From positions 120,473 through 184,472 of the forward strand of contig NZ_FNPG01000005.1 in assembly GCF_900107245.1 (NCBI RefSeq): a stretch of DNA of 64,000 bases, written 5' to 3'. Below, in pieces: positions 31,355 through 38,753 of the stretch (positions are counted from its first letter, which is position 1; every line of letters begins with the position of its first letter). Made by a program: the position numbers and the translations under genes. The stretch is from Lachnobacterium bovis DSM 14045 (GTDB lineage Bacteria; Bacillota; Clostridia; Lachnospirales; Lachnospiraceae). The notes below the pieces were generated by a model. The model was not told the DNA's origin. It searched no databases and was given only the letters and a program-made list of their open reading frames with translations.

Positions 31355-31963
31355 TTATTTTTTTCTTATCTCATATTGATTTTCATCAACTTCCGCAAAT
31401 GTCAATTCTGTTTGACTAATCAATCCATTTATCAAAGATTTCTTTATTTTATTATAATATGTTATATTCCCTAAGATATTTACCCAATAAATACCATGAA
31501 TATCAACAACTTGTTGCCATGAAACTAAATTTTCTGATTCATAAATTACTTCATTCACTCTATCGCATGGCATTCCACTTAAAAGATTATCTTCTAAAAA
31601 TTTATAAACAGATTTAGCATCTGAAAGTTCAACTGCCCTTTTTTCCCCAAAAGAATATGCTGCTTTTTCTAAGAATTCAATATTCTTAGAATTTTCCATT
31701 GTTAAATATGTGACAGCAAAAGCTAATCTGTTTTCTACTAGCGAAACTCTATCTTGTAACCAGCCATGAATATTATTTAAATCACATATTTCTTCTAAAT
31801 CACCTTTTTCAAGTTCTCCGTATCTTCTTGTAAGCATTGCCTTAATCTCATCACCTGCAACATTTTCATTTACTGCAGCATCTATCAGAGCATTAACCAA
31901 TTCATCCTGCAACTTTATTTTATTATACAACCACGTATGTATTGGTCCTAAAAATGCACTCAT
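31355..31963 (-). CDS. Conserved protein of unknown function between DUF1858 and hemerythrin genes
   Basis: I do not recognise a named domain. The 202 residues are predicted helical and soluble. A short motif recurs: PIHTWLY (near 7), NIHGWLQDR (near 64) and DIHGIYWV (near 155), so a histidine pair or triad could bind a metal or haem. The start is three bases after the DUF1858 gene and the next gene is hemerythrin, so it is likely a partner in the same stress or redox function. That is inference from context only. Confidence 0.7.
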   Translation of the reverse strand: MSAFLGPIHTWLYNKIKLQDELVNALIDAAVNENVAGDEIKAMLTRRYGELEKGDLEEICDLNNIHGWLQDRVSLVENRLAFAVTYLTMENSKNIEFLEKAAYSFGEKRAVELSDAKSVYKFLEDNLLSGMPCDRVNEVIYESENLVSWQQVVDIHGIYWVNILGNITYYNKIKKSLINGLISQTELTFAEVDENQYEIRKK

Positions 31964-31966
31964 ATT

Positions 31967-32158
31967 CTAAAATCCTTTCTCATTTAGTTTACTTAAAACT
32001 TCTTCAACATCTAATCCATGTACAGCACATGCATCTTCAATTGACTCCATCTGCGCAGATGGGCATCCCAAGCAATGCATACCACAACTTATAAGCACAT
32101 CTGCAAGCGCTGGATTTGTTGCTAATATTTCACCTAAATACATATCTTTTGTAATCAT
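31967..32158 (-). CDS. DUF1858 small cysteine protein (ScdA N-terminal-like)
   Basis: 63 residues with the family pattern: an amphipathic start (ITKDMYLGEILATNP), then CGMHCLGCPSAQ, then a short helical end. DUF1858 is a stand-alone relative of the N-terminal domain of the RIC/ScdA di-iron repair protein. Here it is encoded with a separate hemerythrin, as if the two halves of RIC were split. Confidence 0.85.
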   Translation of the reverse strand: MITKDMYLGEILATNPALADVLISCGMHCLGCPSAQMESIEDACAVHGLDVEEVLSKLNEKGF

Positions 32159-32244
32159 TTATTTAGTATCCTCATCTTTCTTTTAATAATTATTGCGTGT
32201 TCTTGTTTATGGCATAACTATATCATAGTTTTAATAACAAGTAT

Positions 32245-32258
32245 GTTGTATATACAAC
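32245..32258. promoter_or_regulatory. Palindrome upstream of the DUF1858 operon, candidate operator
   Basis: GTTGTATATACAAC is a perfect 14-bp palindrome about 90 bases upstream of the DUF1858 ATG. A second dyad (AACTAT-ATC-ATAGTT, 32216-32230) is closer to the gene. The first resembles a regulator site but its TTG-N6-CAA spacing is not the CRP/FNR spacing. Confidence 0.35.
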
Positions 32259-32289
32259 GTTCTGTACTTTCCTTAACTTAAATAATAAA

Positions 32290-32339
32290 AAAGCCAAAAA
32301 CAGCTTTAAGCATTATGCTTATAAACTATTTTTGGCTTT
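32290..32339 (-). terminator. Terminator of nfnAB
   Basis: AAAGCCAAAAA (32290-32300) pairs with TTTTTGGCTTT (32329-32339), and an inner AAGCATTATGCTT adds a tip. T-rich on both sides; about 40 bases after the nfnB stop. Confidence 0.8.
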
Positions 32340-32377
32340 ATACTTTAAATATATACTTTAAATATATATTTTAAATA
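32339..32377. repeat. Three tandem 13-bp repeats after nfnB
   Basis: TATACTTTAAATA occurs at 32339-32351 and 32352-32364, and a variant TATATTTTAAATA at 32365-32377, directly before the nfnB stop codon in plus-strand order. Probably slippage-derived spacer. Confidence 0.7.
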
Positions 32378-33763
32378 CTAGTTTTTAGATTTAATAAATT
32401 CATCGATACCTTTTGCAGCATTTTTTCCAGCGCCCATTGCTAAAATAACAGTTGCTGCACCTGTAACTGCATCTCCACCTGCGAATACACCTTCTTTAGA
32501 TGTTTGACCCGTTTCTTCTGAAGCAATAATACACTTTCTTCTATTAACATCTAAACCATAAGTTGTAGAAGAAATCAATGGGTTAGGTGATGTTCCAAGT
32601 GACATAATTACAGTATCACATTCAATTTCATATTCTGAACCTGGAATTTCAACTGGACGTCTACGACCTGATTCATCAGGTTCTCCAAGTTCCATTTTAA
32701 TAATCTTAATTCCTTTAACCCAACCGTTTTCATCAACAATAATTTCTGTTGGATTCTGAAGTAAATCAAAAATTATACCTTCTTCTTTTGCATGATGTAC
32801 TTCTTCTGCACGAGCAGGAAGTTCTGCTTCACTACGTCTATATACAATATGAGTCTCAGCACCTAATCTAAGAGCAGTTCTAGCAGCATCCATTGCAACA
32901 TTACCACCACCTACAACAACAACTTTTTTGCCTCGTGCTATAGGTGTCTCATATCCATCTTTAAATGCTTTCATAAGGTTGTTTCTTGTTAAAAATTCGT
33001 TAGCAGAAAATACTCCATTTGCCTGTTCTCCAGCAATTCCCATAAATCTTGGAAGTCCTGCACCAGAACCAATAAATACAGCCTCGAATCCTTCTTCTAA
33101 TAACTCATCTACTGTATCTGCTTTTCCAATAACAACGTTTGTTTCAATTTTAACACCGAGCGATTTAACATTTTCAATTTCCGCTTGAACAACCTTATCC
33201 TTTGGTAAACGGAATTCTGGAATACCATAACTTAGTACTCCTCCTGGCTGGTGAAGTGCTTCAAAAATAGTAACTTCATAACCTAATCTAGCTAAATCTC
33301 CTGCACATGTTAATCCTGCTGGACCTGCACCAACAACAGCAACTTTATGACCATTTGTTTTCTCTGCTTTTTTAGGTCTAATACCGTTTTCTCTTGCCCA
33401 ATCTGCTACAAATCTCTCTAATTTACCAATTGAAACTGCTTCACCTTTAATGCCTCTTACACACTGTCCCTCACATTGTGATTCCTGTGGACATACACGA
33501 CCACATACAGCTGGAAGTGCAGATGATTCAGAAATAATCTGATATGCTTCTTCAAATTTATTTTCTTTTACTTTAGAAATAAAACCTGGAATATTTATAT
33601 TAACTGGACAACCTTGAATACATCTTGCATTCTTACAATTTAAACATCTTGTACTCTCATTGTATGCTTCTTCTTCATTATAGCCATAACAAACTTCTTC
33701 AAAATTTGTTGCTCTTACTTTTGGATCTTGCTCTCTTACTGGAATTTTTTTCATCATATCCAT
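32378..33763 (-). CDS. nfnB: NfnB, NADP-binding subunit of ferredoxin:NADP+ transhydrogenase (GltD-like)
   Basis: 461 residues of the GltD-like family. N-terminal [4Fe-4S] ligands are in CLNCKNARCIQGCPV and CGRVCPQESQCEGQC; FAD motif GAGPAGLTCAG (about 145) and NAD(P) motif GGGNVAMDAAR (about 285). With NfnA it forms the electron-bifurcating complex that couples NADH and reduced ferredoxin oxidation to NADPH formation. Its ATG overlaps the nfnA stop (TAATG), so the pair is translationally coupled. A simple glutamate synthase small chain is less likely because gltD is present elsewhere in the window. Confidence 0.88.
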   Translation of the reverse strand: MDMMKKIPVREQDPKVRATNFEEVCYGYNEEEAYNESTRCLNCKNARCIQGCPVNINIPGFISKVKENKFEEAYQIISESSALPAVCGRVCPQESQCEGQCVRGIKGEAVSIGKLERFVADWARENGIRPKKAEKTNGHKVAVVGAGPAGLTCAGDLARLGYEVTIFEALHQPGGVLSYGIPEFRLPKDKVVQAEIENVKSLGVKIETNVVIGKADTVDELLEEGFEAVFIGSGAGLPRFMGIAGEQANGVFSANEFLTRNNLMKAFKDGYETPIARGKKVVVVGGGNVAMDAARTALRLGAETHIVYRRSEAELPARAEEVHHAKEEGIIFDLLQNPTEIIVDENGWVKGIKIIKMELGEPDESGRRRPVEIPGSEYEIECDTVIMSLGTSPNPLISSTTYGLDVNRRKCIIASEETGQTSKEGVFAGGDAVTGAATVILAMGAGKNAAKGIDEFIKSKN

Positions 33764-34653
33764 TACTTGTCACCTCCACAATGTCCACATCCACCATGAT
33801 GTGTATCTCCTTCTTCAAGTGCAAGTTTGGCTCTACCTTCAGCTGTCTTATACTGTTGTTGTCTCTTCATTGCCTGATCAAAGTCTACTAAATGACCATC
33901 AAATTCAGGTCCGTCAACACATGCAAACTTAACCTCATCTCCAACTACCAAACGACATGCACCACACATTCCTGTACCATCAACCATAATTGGATTCATT
34001 GAAACAATTGTTGGTATTTCTAATTTTTTAGTAAGGATACATACAAATTTCATCATAATCATTGGTCCAATAGCAACACAAACATCATAATGTTTTCCTT
34101 CATCTACCAATGCTTTTAATTGATCTGTTCCCATTCCAGCGAAACCATAAGATCCATCATCAGTTGTTACATAAACATTCTTAGCTACTGACTTCATTTC
34201 ATCAATATAGAATAATAAATCTTTAGTTCTAGATCCCATAATTACATCAACATCTACTCCATGCTCATGTAACCATTTAACCTGTGGATAGACAGGTGCT
34301 GTTCCTAGTCCACCTGCAATAAATACTATATTTTTCTTTTTTGTTTCTTCTAGATTTTTTTCTTGGCATAACTCAGATGCACATCCTAAAGGACCAACAA
34401 AATCCTCTAATGCATCTCCCTCGTTAAGACTCATCATACGACTTGTTCCAGCTCCAATTGTTTGAACTACAATTGTTACTGTTCCCTTTTCCCTATCATA
34501 ATCACAAATTGTAAGAGGTATGCGCTCTCCTATCTCATCTGTTTTTGCAATAATGAATTGTCCTGGAAGACAATGCTTTGCAACTCTTGGTGCTAAAATA
34601 TCCATTAAAATGATATTTTCAGCTAAAGTTTGTTTTCTAACTATTTGATACAT
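33763..34653 (-). CDS. nfnA: NfnA, FAD/[2Fe-2S] subunit of ferredoxin:NADP+ transhydrogenase
   Basis: Ferredoxin-reductase-like subunit related to dihydroorotate dehydrogenase electron-transfer protein (PyrK). FAD-binding region IPLTICDYD (near 48), NAD-binding IAGGLGTAP (near 113), and C-terminal [2Fe-2S] ligands in GMCGACRL with FACVDGPEFDGH. The last residues are His/Gly/Cys-rich (HHGGCGHCGG). The ATG at 34653 follows GGAGG; the TTG four codons earlier lies in that site. First gene of nfnAB. Confidence 0.88.
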   Translation of the reverse strand: MYQIVRKQTLAENIILMDILAPRVAKHCLPGQFIIAKTDEIGERIPLTICDYDREKGTVTIVVQTIGAGTSRMMSLNEGDALEDFVGPLGCASELCQEKNLEETKKKNIVFIAGGLGTAPVYPQVKWLHEHGVDVDVIMGSRTKDLLFYIDEMKSVAKNVYVTTDDGSYGFAGMGTDQLKALVDEGKHYDVCVAIGPMIMMKFVCILTKKLEIPTIVSMNPIMVDGTGMCGACRLVVGDEVKFACVDGPEFDGHLVDFDQAMKRQQQYKTAEGRAKLALEEGDTHHGGCGHCGGDK

Positions 34654-34708
34654 TTTCTCCTCCAATTTCTTAGTGTAGTATCGGTAGCCCTACGGCATAC
34701 TTATATTT

Positions 34709-34763
34709 ATTATACCTTAAATTTATTAAGATTTCAGCTAAAATATTGTGTAAAAACATACAA
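34709..34763 (-). promoter_or_regulatory. nfnAB promoter with a Rex-like site
   Basis: A TATAAT (34709-34714) has a weak CTGAAA 17 bases upstream (34732-34737). Just beyond is an 18-bp TTGT...ACAA dyad (34746-34763) similar in length and ends to sites of the NADH sensor Rex, but imperfect inside. The leader (34680-34705) can form a hairpin just before the ribosome site. Confidence 0.35.
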
Positions 34764-34770
34764 AAAGTGT

Positions 34771-35574
34771 TTATTTAGACAGCAGAATTCTATCATTATC
34801 TAAATCCTGACCAGCATTTTTTGCAAATTCATTAAGTAAGTCATTTACTGTCATATTTTCTCTTTTTTTGCCTTCTATATCTAACACAATACTTCCATGA
34901 TGCATCATAAGTGTTCTGTTCCCAAGCTTAAGTGCCTGATTCATATTATGAGTAACCATTAAACAAGTAATATTTCTTTCCTTAATAATTCTTTTTGTCA
35001 ACTCAATAACATTTTCAGCAGTCGCTGGATCAAGAGCAGCTGTATGTTCATCTAAGAGTAAAATCTTTGGAGTAACCATCGTCGCCATAAGTAGCGTTAA
35101 TGCCTGTCTTTGTCCACCTGATAAAAGACCAACAGGTTGTTTCATTCTATCTTCTAAACCCATATTTAATAAAGATAAATGTTCTCTAAAACGTCTCTTA
35201 TCCTTAGCTGATATTCTATTAAACAATGTATGATTTGATGTAGATGCTCTAAGATAAGCAAGTGCCATATTTTCCTCTATTGTCATATTAGGAGCAGTTC
35301 CCTTTAAAGGATCCTGAAAAAGATGTCCAATATCTTTGCTTCTTAAATAATCTTTTTTAAATGTAATATCTTCTCCTCCTAGAATAATATGACCTTTATC
35401 TACATAAAAATTTCCGGTTATAGCATTAAACAATGTCGACTTTCCAGCGCCATTACTTCCAACTATTGTAGCAAAATCTCCTGTTTTTAACTCTAAATTT
35501 AGATTAACTAATGCTTTTTTTTCATTTATTGTACCAGGATTAAAAGTCTTTGATGCATTTATAATTTTTAACAT
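34771..35574 (-). CDS. ABC transporter ATP-binding protein (TrpXYZ-like importer)
   Basis: 267 residues with Walker A GSNGAGKST (about 39), signature LSGGQRQALTL (about 152), Walker B ILLLDEHTAALD and H-loop VTHNM. The DEHTAALD form in place of DEPT is typical of the ATPases paired with PF04392 binding proteins and BPD_transp_2 permeases. It starts one base after the permease stop; AGGAGG lies inside the permease end. Confidence 0.9.
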   Translation of the reverse strand: MLKIINASKTFNPGTINEKKALVNLNLELKTGDFATIVGSNGAGKSTLFNAITGNFYVDKGHIILGGEDITFKKDYLRSKDIGHLFQDPLKGTAPNMTIEENMALAYLRASTSNHTLFNRISAKDKRRFREHLSLLNMGLEDRMKQPVGLLSGGQRQALTLLMATMVTPKILLLDEHTAALDPATAENVIELTKRIIKERNITCLMVTHNMNQALKLGNRTLMMHHGSIVLDIEGKKRENMTVNDLLNEFAKNAGQDLDNDRILLSK

Positions 35575-35575
35575 A

Positions 35576-36520
35576 TTACATATCCTCCTGGTCTTCTATA
35601 CTTTCGATTTCTTTATTAGAATTTCTTCTATTAATCCAAAAACGTGTTTTATTCTTCATATACGGAATAATAATTGCTATTGCAACAATACTTGCTGAAA
35701 TCAACTTAAGAAAATCAGCTGGAATATTTAATCTAAGTGCTAAAGCAATAACAATTCTGTATAAGCAACTTCCCAAAATAACGCCTACAATTCGTGTTCT
35801 GATACTTCTCTTTGAGAATAAAGTTTCACCGATAATCAAAGAAGCCAAACCTATTGTAACCATACCTGTACCAACATCAATATTTGCAGATTTCTGATAC
35901 TGTGCAAGAATACCACCTGATAAAGCAGTCAAAGCATTAGCTACACATAATCCAACAGTAATTGTAAAAGCAGGATTAATACTAGACGCTCTTACCATAT
36001 GAACATTATCACCAGTTGCTCTAATAGACAATCCAAGTTTTGTTTTTAAAAAAATTGCTAAAAACAATCCAATAATTACAACTATTGAAACGATAATTAT
36101 TAATTTGGAATATTCCATTGGTAATTTATCTTTTGCTTTTGTAAAAACAGTATCGCATCCAAACACATTTACGTTTGCTACAAATCCCATAACTGCCATA
36201 TTTATTGTATATAAACCAGTATTAACAATTATTCCTGCAAGAATTGACTCCACTCCTAGTTTTGTCTGTAAAATTGCTGTTACAAAGCCCGAACACACAC
36301 CTGCAAGCATAGCTGCAAATAATCCAAGGACAGGATGCCCTCCAACTGTTACGATTGCCGAAACAGCACATCCGAGTGTAAAACAACCATCCGTAGACAA
36401 ATCTGCTATATTCAAAATTGAGAATGACAAGAACAAAGCCAATGCTACTAGTGCATATATAAAGCCCTGTTCAAGAGCTCCTAAAAAAATTAATTTACTA
36501 AAAATTACTGTGCCACCCAT
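35576..36520 (-). CDS. ABC transporter permease (TrpXYZ-like importer)
   Basis: 314 residues with about eight to nine hydrophobic segments and the branched-chain-type loop NIADLSTDGCFTLG near residue 35. A charged C-terminal tail ends the protein. This is the single permease of a three-part importer; substrate in characterised relatives is tryptophan or tyrosine, but many are unassigned. The best ribosome site (GGAAGG) is about 14 bases from the ATG, so the start is a little uncertain. Confidence 0.88.
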   Translation of the reverse strand: MGGTVIFSKLIFLGALEQGFIYALVALALFLSFSILNIADLSTDGCFTLGCAVSAIVTVGGHPVLGLFAAMLAGVCSGFVTAILQTKLGVESILAGIIVNTGLYTINMAVMGFVANVNVFGCDTVFTKAKDKLPMEYSKLIIIVSIVVIIGLFLAIFLKTKLGLSIRATGDNVHMVRASSINPAFTITVGLCVANALTALSGGILAQYQKSANIDVGTGMVTIGLASLIIGETLFSKRSIRTRIVGVILGSCLYRIVIALALRLNIPADFLKLISASIVAIAIIIPYMKNKTRFWINRRNSNKEIESIEDQEDM

Positions 36521-36554
36521 TTTCTTATTAATATTTCCTTCCTAAGAATTCTTT

Positions 36555-37580
36555 TTAATCAAATTCTTTCTTTGTTTTTGTCTCAACAACATTATTGCAT
36601 AAATCCTTAAATTTTGAATAATCTATATTTATTTTTTGAGCAGTTTCTGTATTAATTGTTGCAATTCCACTAGTTACAAACTGAACTGGCATATCTGCTG
36701 GCTTTTTATTATGAACCAAAATATCAACTGCCATATCTGCTGTTTTTGTGCCTAAGGTTTTATAATTTACACCATAACCACAAAATGCTCCATTAAGTGC
36801 AAATGAATCTGCACCTGCATAATGTGGAATTTTAGCTTTTTGGAATTTCTCGTATATAGATATTTCAGCAACCTGTACTGTATTATCTGTTGGCGTAAAT
36901 ACAGCATCTACTTTATTTTCTATTAATGAATCCGCACATAATGCGATTTCATCTGTAGTTGTTCCTGTTTTCTCTACGACTTCAATATTATTCTTTTTAC
37001 ATAATTCTTTCATTTCTTTAATTGCTTTTGTCGAAGAATCTTCACTCTTATTATATAATAATCCTAATTTTTTTACTTCAGAACCTTCTTTAATCAACTT
37101 AAATAATGCCTTTGTATCAAGCGCATCTGATGTACCTGTTATATTTCCAGATGGTTTTTCTATAGATTTAACTAATTTTGATGAAACAGGATCTGATACA
37201 GCCGAAAAAACAATTGGAATATCTTTATCTTCTGTTGCATTCTGGCAAATCATCGCTGCAGGTGTTGCTATAGGAATAATAACATCTACTTCATTATTTA
37301 CTAACTCTGTAGCAATCTGATTCAAATTAGAAGCATCCGCCTGTCCATTATGTTTATATTTTTTATATTCAAAAACTACATTATTCTCTTTTCCTTTTGC
37401 ATCTAATTCCTTTTCAATAGCTGATTCAATCTGATTTAACGATGCATCGTCAACATATTGAACTATTCCCACTTTATATACCTTTTTCCCAGAATTATTG
37501 TCTTTTTGACCACAAGCGCACAAACTTGCCAACAACGTTGCTGTTAATAAAATACTTGTAATTATTTTTCTTTTTTTCAT
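36555..37580 (-). CDS. ABC transporter substrate-binding lipoprotein (PF04392 family)
   Basis: A lipoprotein signal (MKKRK, hydrophobic stretch, LCAC lipobox, Cys about 23) leads into a two-lobed binding protein of 341 residues. Motifs GIVQYVDDASLNQI and VFSAVSDPVSSKLV are characteristic of the PF04392 family. It would deliver an amino acid or other small aromatic ligand to the permease downstream. GGAGG precedes the ATG. First gene of the operon, after an attenuator-like hairpin. Confidence 0.9.
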   Translation of the reverse strand: MKKRKIITSILLTATLLASLCACGQKDNNSGKKVYKVGIVQYVDDASLNQIESAIEKELDAKGKENNVVFEYKKYKHNGQADASNLNQIATELVNNEVDVIIPIATPAAMICQNATEDKDIPIVFSAVSDPVSSKLVKSIEKPSGNITGTSDALDTKALFKLIKEGSEVKKLGLLYNKSEDSSTKAIKEMKELCKKNNIEVVEKTGTTTDEIALCADSLIENKVDAVFTPTDNTVQVAEISIYEKFQKAKIPHYAGADSFALNGAFCGYGVNYKTLGTKTADMAVDILVHNKKPADMPVQFVTSGIATINTETAQKINIDYSKFKDLCNNVVETKTKKEFD

Positions 37581-37591
37581 ACTTTCCTCCT

Positions 37592-37627
37592 ATAAAAAGA
37601 ACGCCCTAGACGGTAGCTAGAGCGTTC
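37592..37627 (-). terminator. Leader terminator (attenuator) before the ABC importer operon
   Basis: GAACGCTCTAG and CTAGGGCGTTC (minus strand; plus 37599-37609 and 37617-37627) form an 11-bp stem with a 7-base loop, followed by TTTTTAT (37592-37598), then AGGAGG and the ATG. An intrinsic terminator in a leader of about 70 bases implies regulated read-through. No T-box, purine or other riboswitch core was recognised upstream. Confidence 0.65.
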
Positions 37628-37650
37628 CTTAAACTACTCGATAATATAAT

Positions 37651-37679
37651 ACTTTAAACTTATAAAGTATTTTTGTCAA
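37651..37679 (-). promoter_or_regulatory. Promoter of the ABC importer operon
   Basis: A consensus TTGACA (37674-37679) and TAAAGT (37651-37656) with a 17-base spacer on the minus strand. Confidence 0.65.
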
Positions 37680-37710
37680 TACTATCAAGCCTTTTTATTG
37701 TTGTTACATT

Positions 37711-38655
37711 TTATGAGAAATACACTAAATCATCTTCTGGTTTTTCAGCTGGTTTAATTTCGATTGGATAAAGGACAGGACCTCTTCCCTTATATGCTCT
37801 ATCAAATTCAACCTTAACCTGCGCTGTTAAATCTATCCATGATTTATCAGGTATTTCATCTTCTTTTTGATATTTACACTTAAGACCAATAAATGTTATA
37901 TCTTCAACACAACAAGTCATTACAAATCTTCCTGGAACAAAAATACCCTTTTTTAACTTAGGTGGATTTGCAACTAAAGCTCTAAATTTAACCTTCTTAT
38001 TATTATATTTTTTATAATTTTCCATTACGTCCATATACCAAATTGCATAATTTTCATCAGCAATTTCAATAATGTCTTGATTTAAATCAAATGGTAACTC
38101 TTCCGGTGTATCATCGAGAGAACCATCTTCTCTTTCGTATACTATTTGAGCTTTTTTGTTAAATGCCTTAATATTCATTCTAAATTGACGCTTATCAACT
38201 GTTTCATCACATCTATTAAATATTACAACATCTGAACAAAGTAATTGTTCTTGCATCATAACCCTCATATTCTGCATATACATCATGAATGTAGTTGCAT
38301 CAACTGTAGATAATGTTTGAACAATAACCCATTGTGAAGGCAATTCTACCTCTAAAATATGACTAAGTGGCCATGTTCCATTATACTCTATGAAAACCTG
38401 TTCTGGTTTATATTTATCTGACAATTCTTTAAGCTTTTCTTTAGTAAAATCGTCTTCTGATTCAATCTCAACAATGTCAAAGTTAACTTTTTTTAGTTTT
38501 TCAACATCGTACTCTATATCTCCATCTTCACACATAATGATAAGACCCTTAGTTCCATCTGTGAAGTCATTTTCAAATAAAGTCTCATTTATCAAACTAG
38601 TCTTACCGCTATCCATAAAACCTGTAAATAAATATACTGGAATACTTTCTTGCAT
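37711..38655 (-). CDS. COG0523-like GTPase fused to YcgQ/TIGR03943 C-terminal domain
   Basis: The N-terminal half (1-200) is a CobW/COG0523-type P-loop GTPase: Walker A FTGFMDSGKTS, Walker B-like VFIEYNG, and NRCD for guanine. The usual CxCC metal motif is absent (only IIMCEDG). The C-terminal part (about 220-314) with KVKFRALV, GRFVMTCC, IGLKCKY and YPIEIKP matches the C-terminal domain of YcgQ/TIGR03943 proteins, which normally accompany YcgR permeases. This is a rare architecture. It lies 98 bases downstream of the histidine-rich COG0523 gene; the two are likely partners in metal handling. Confidence 0.72.
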   Translation of the reverse strand: MQESIPVYLFTGFMDSGKTSLINETLFENDFTDGTKGLIIMCEDGDIEYDVEKLKKVNFDIVEIESEDDFTKEKLKELSDKYKPEQVFIEYNGTWPLSHILEVELPSQWVIVQTLSTVDATTFMMYMQNMRVMMQEQLLCSDVVIFNRCDETVDKRQFRMNIKAFNKKAQIVYEREDGSLDDTPEELPFDLNQDIIEIADENYAIWYMDVMENYKKYNNKKVKFRALVANPPKLKKGIFVPGRFVMTCCVEDITFIGLKCKYQKEDEIPDKSWIDLTAQVKVEFDRAYKGRGPVLYPIEIKPAEKPEDDLVYFS

Positions 38656-38683
38656 AAATTATCCTCTCTATTCACTATTACTA

Positions 38684-38723
38684 AAAAATCCATATAGCAA
38701 TTCACTATCATTTATTGCTATAT
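38684..38723 (-). terminator. Hairpin between the two COG0523 genes, possible partial terminator
   Basis: A perfect 10-bp repeat (ATATAGCAAT 38692-38701, ATTGCTATAT 38714-38723) is followed two bases later on the minus strand by six Ts. It may lower expression of the downstream fusion gene relative to the upstream GTPase. Confidence 0.45.
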
Positions 38724-38753
38724 TTTACATAAATGTATATATTATTAGTATTT

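Noticed and set aside
37599..37627. CTAGCTACC in the hairpin resembles part of a preQ1 riboswitch
   Set aside because: The bases are fully paired in a terminator stem, the A-rich tail needed for the preQ1 pseudoknot is absent, and the downstream genes are not queuosine genes.
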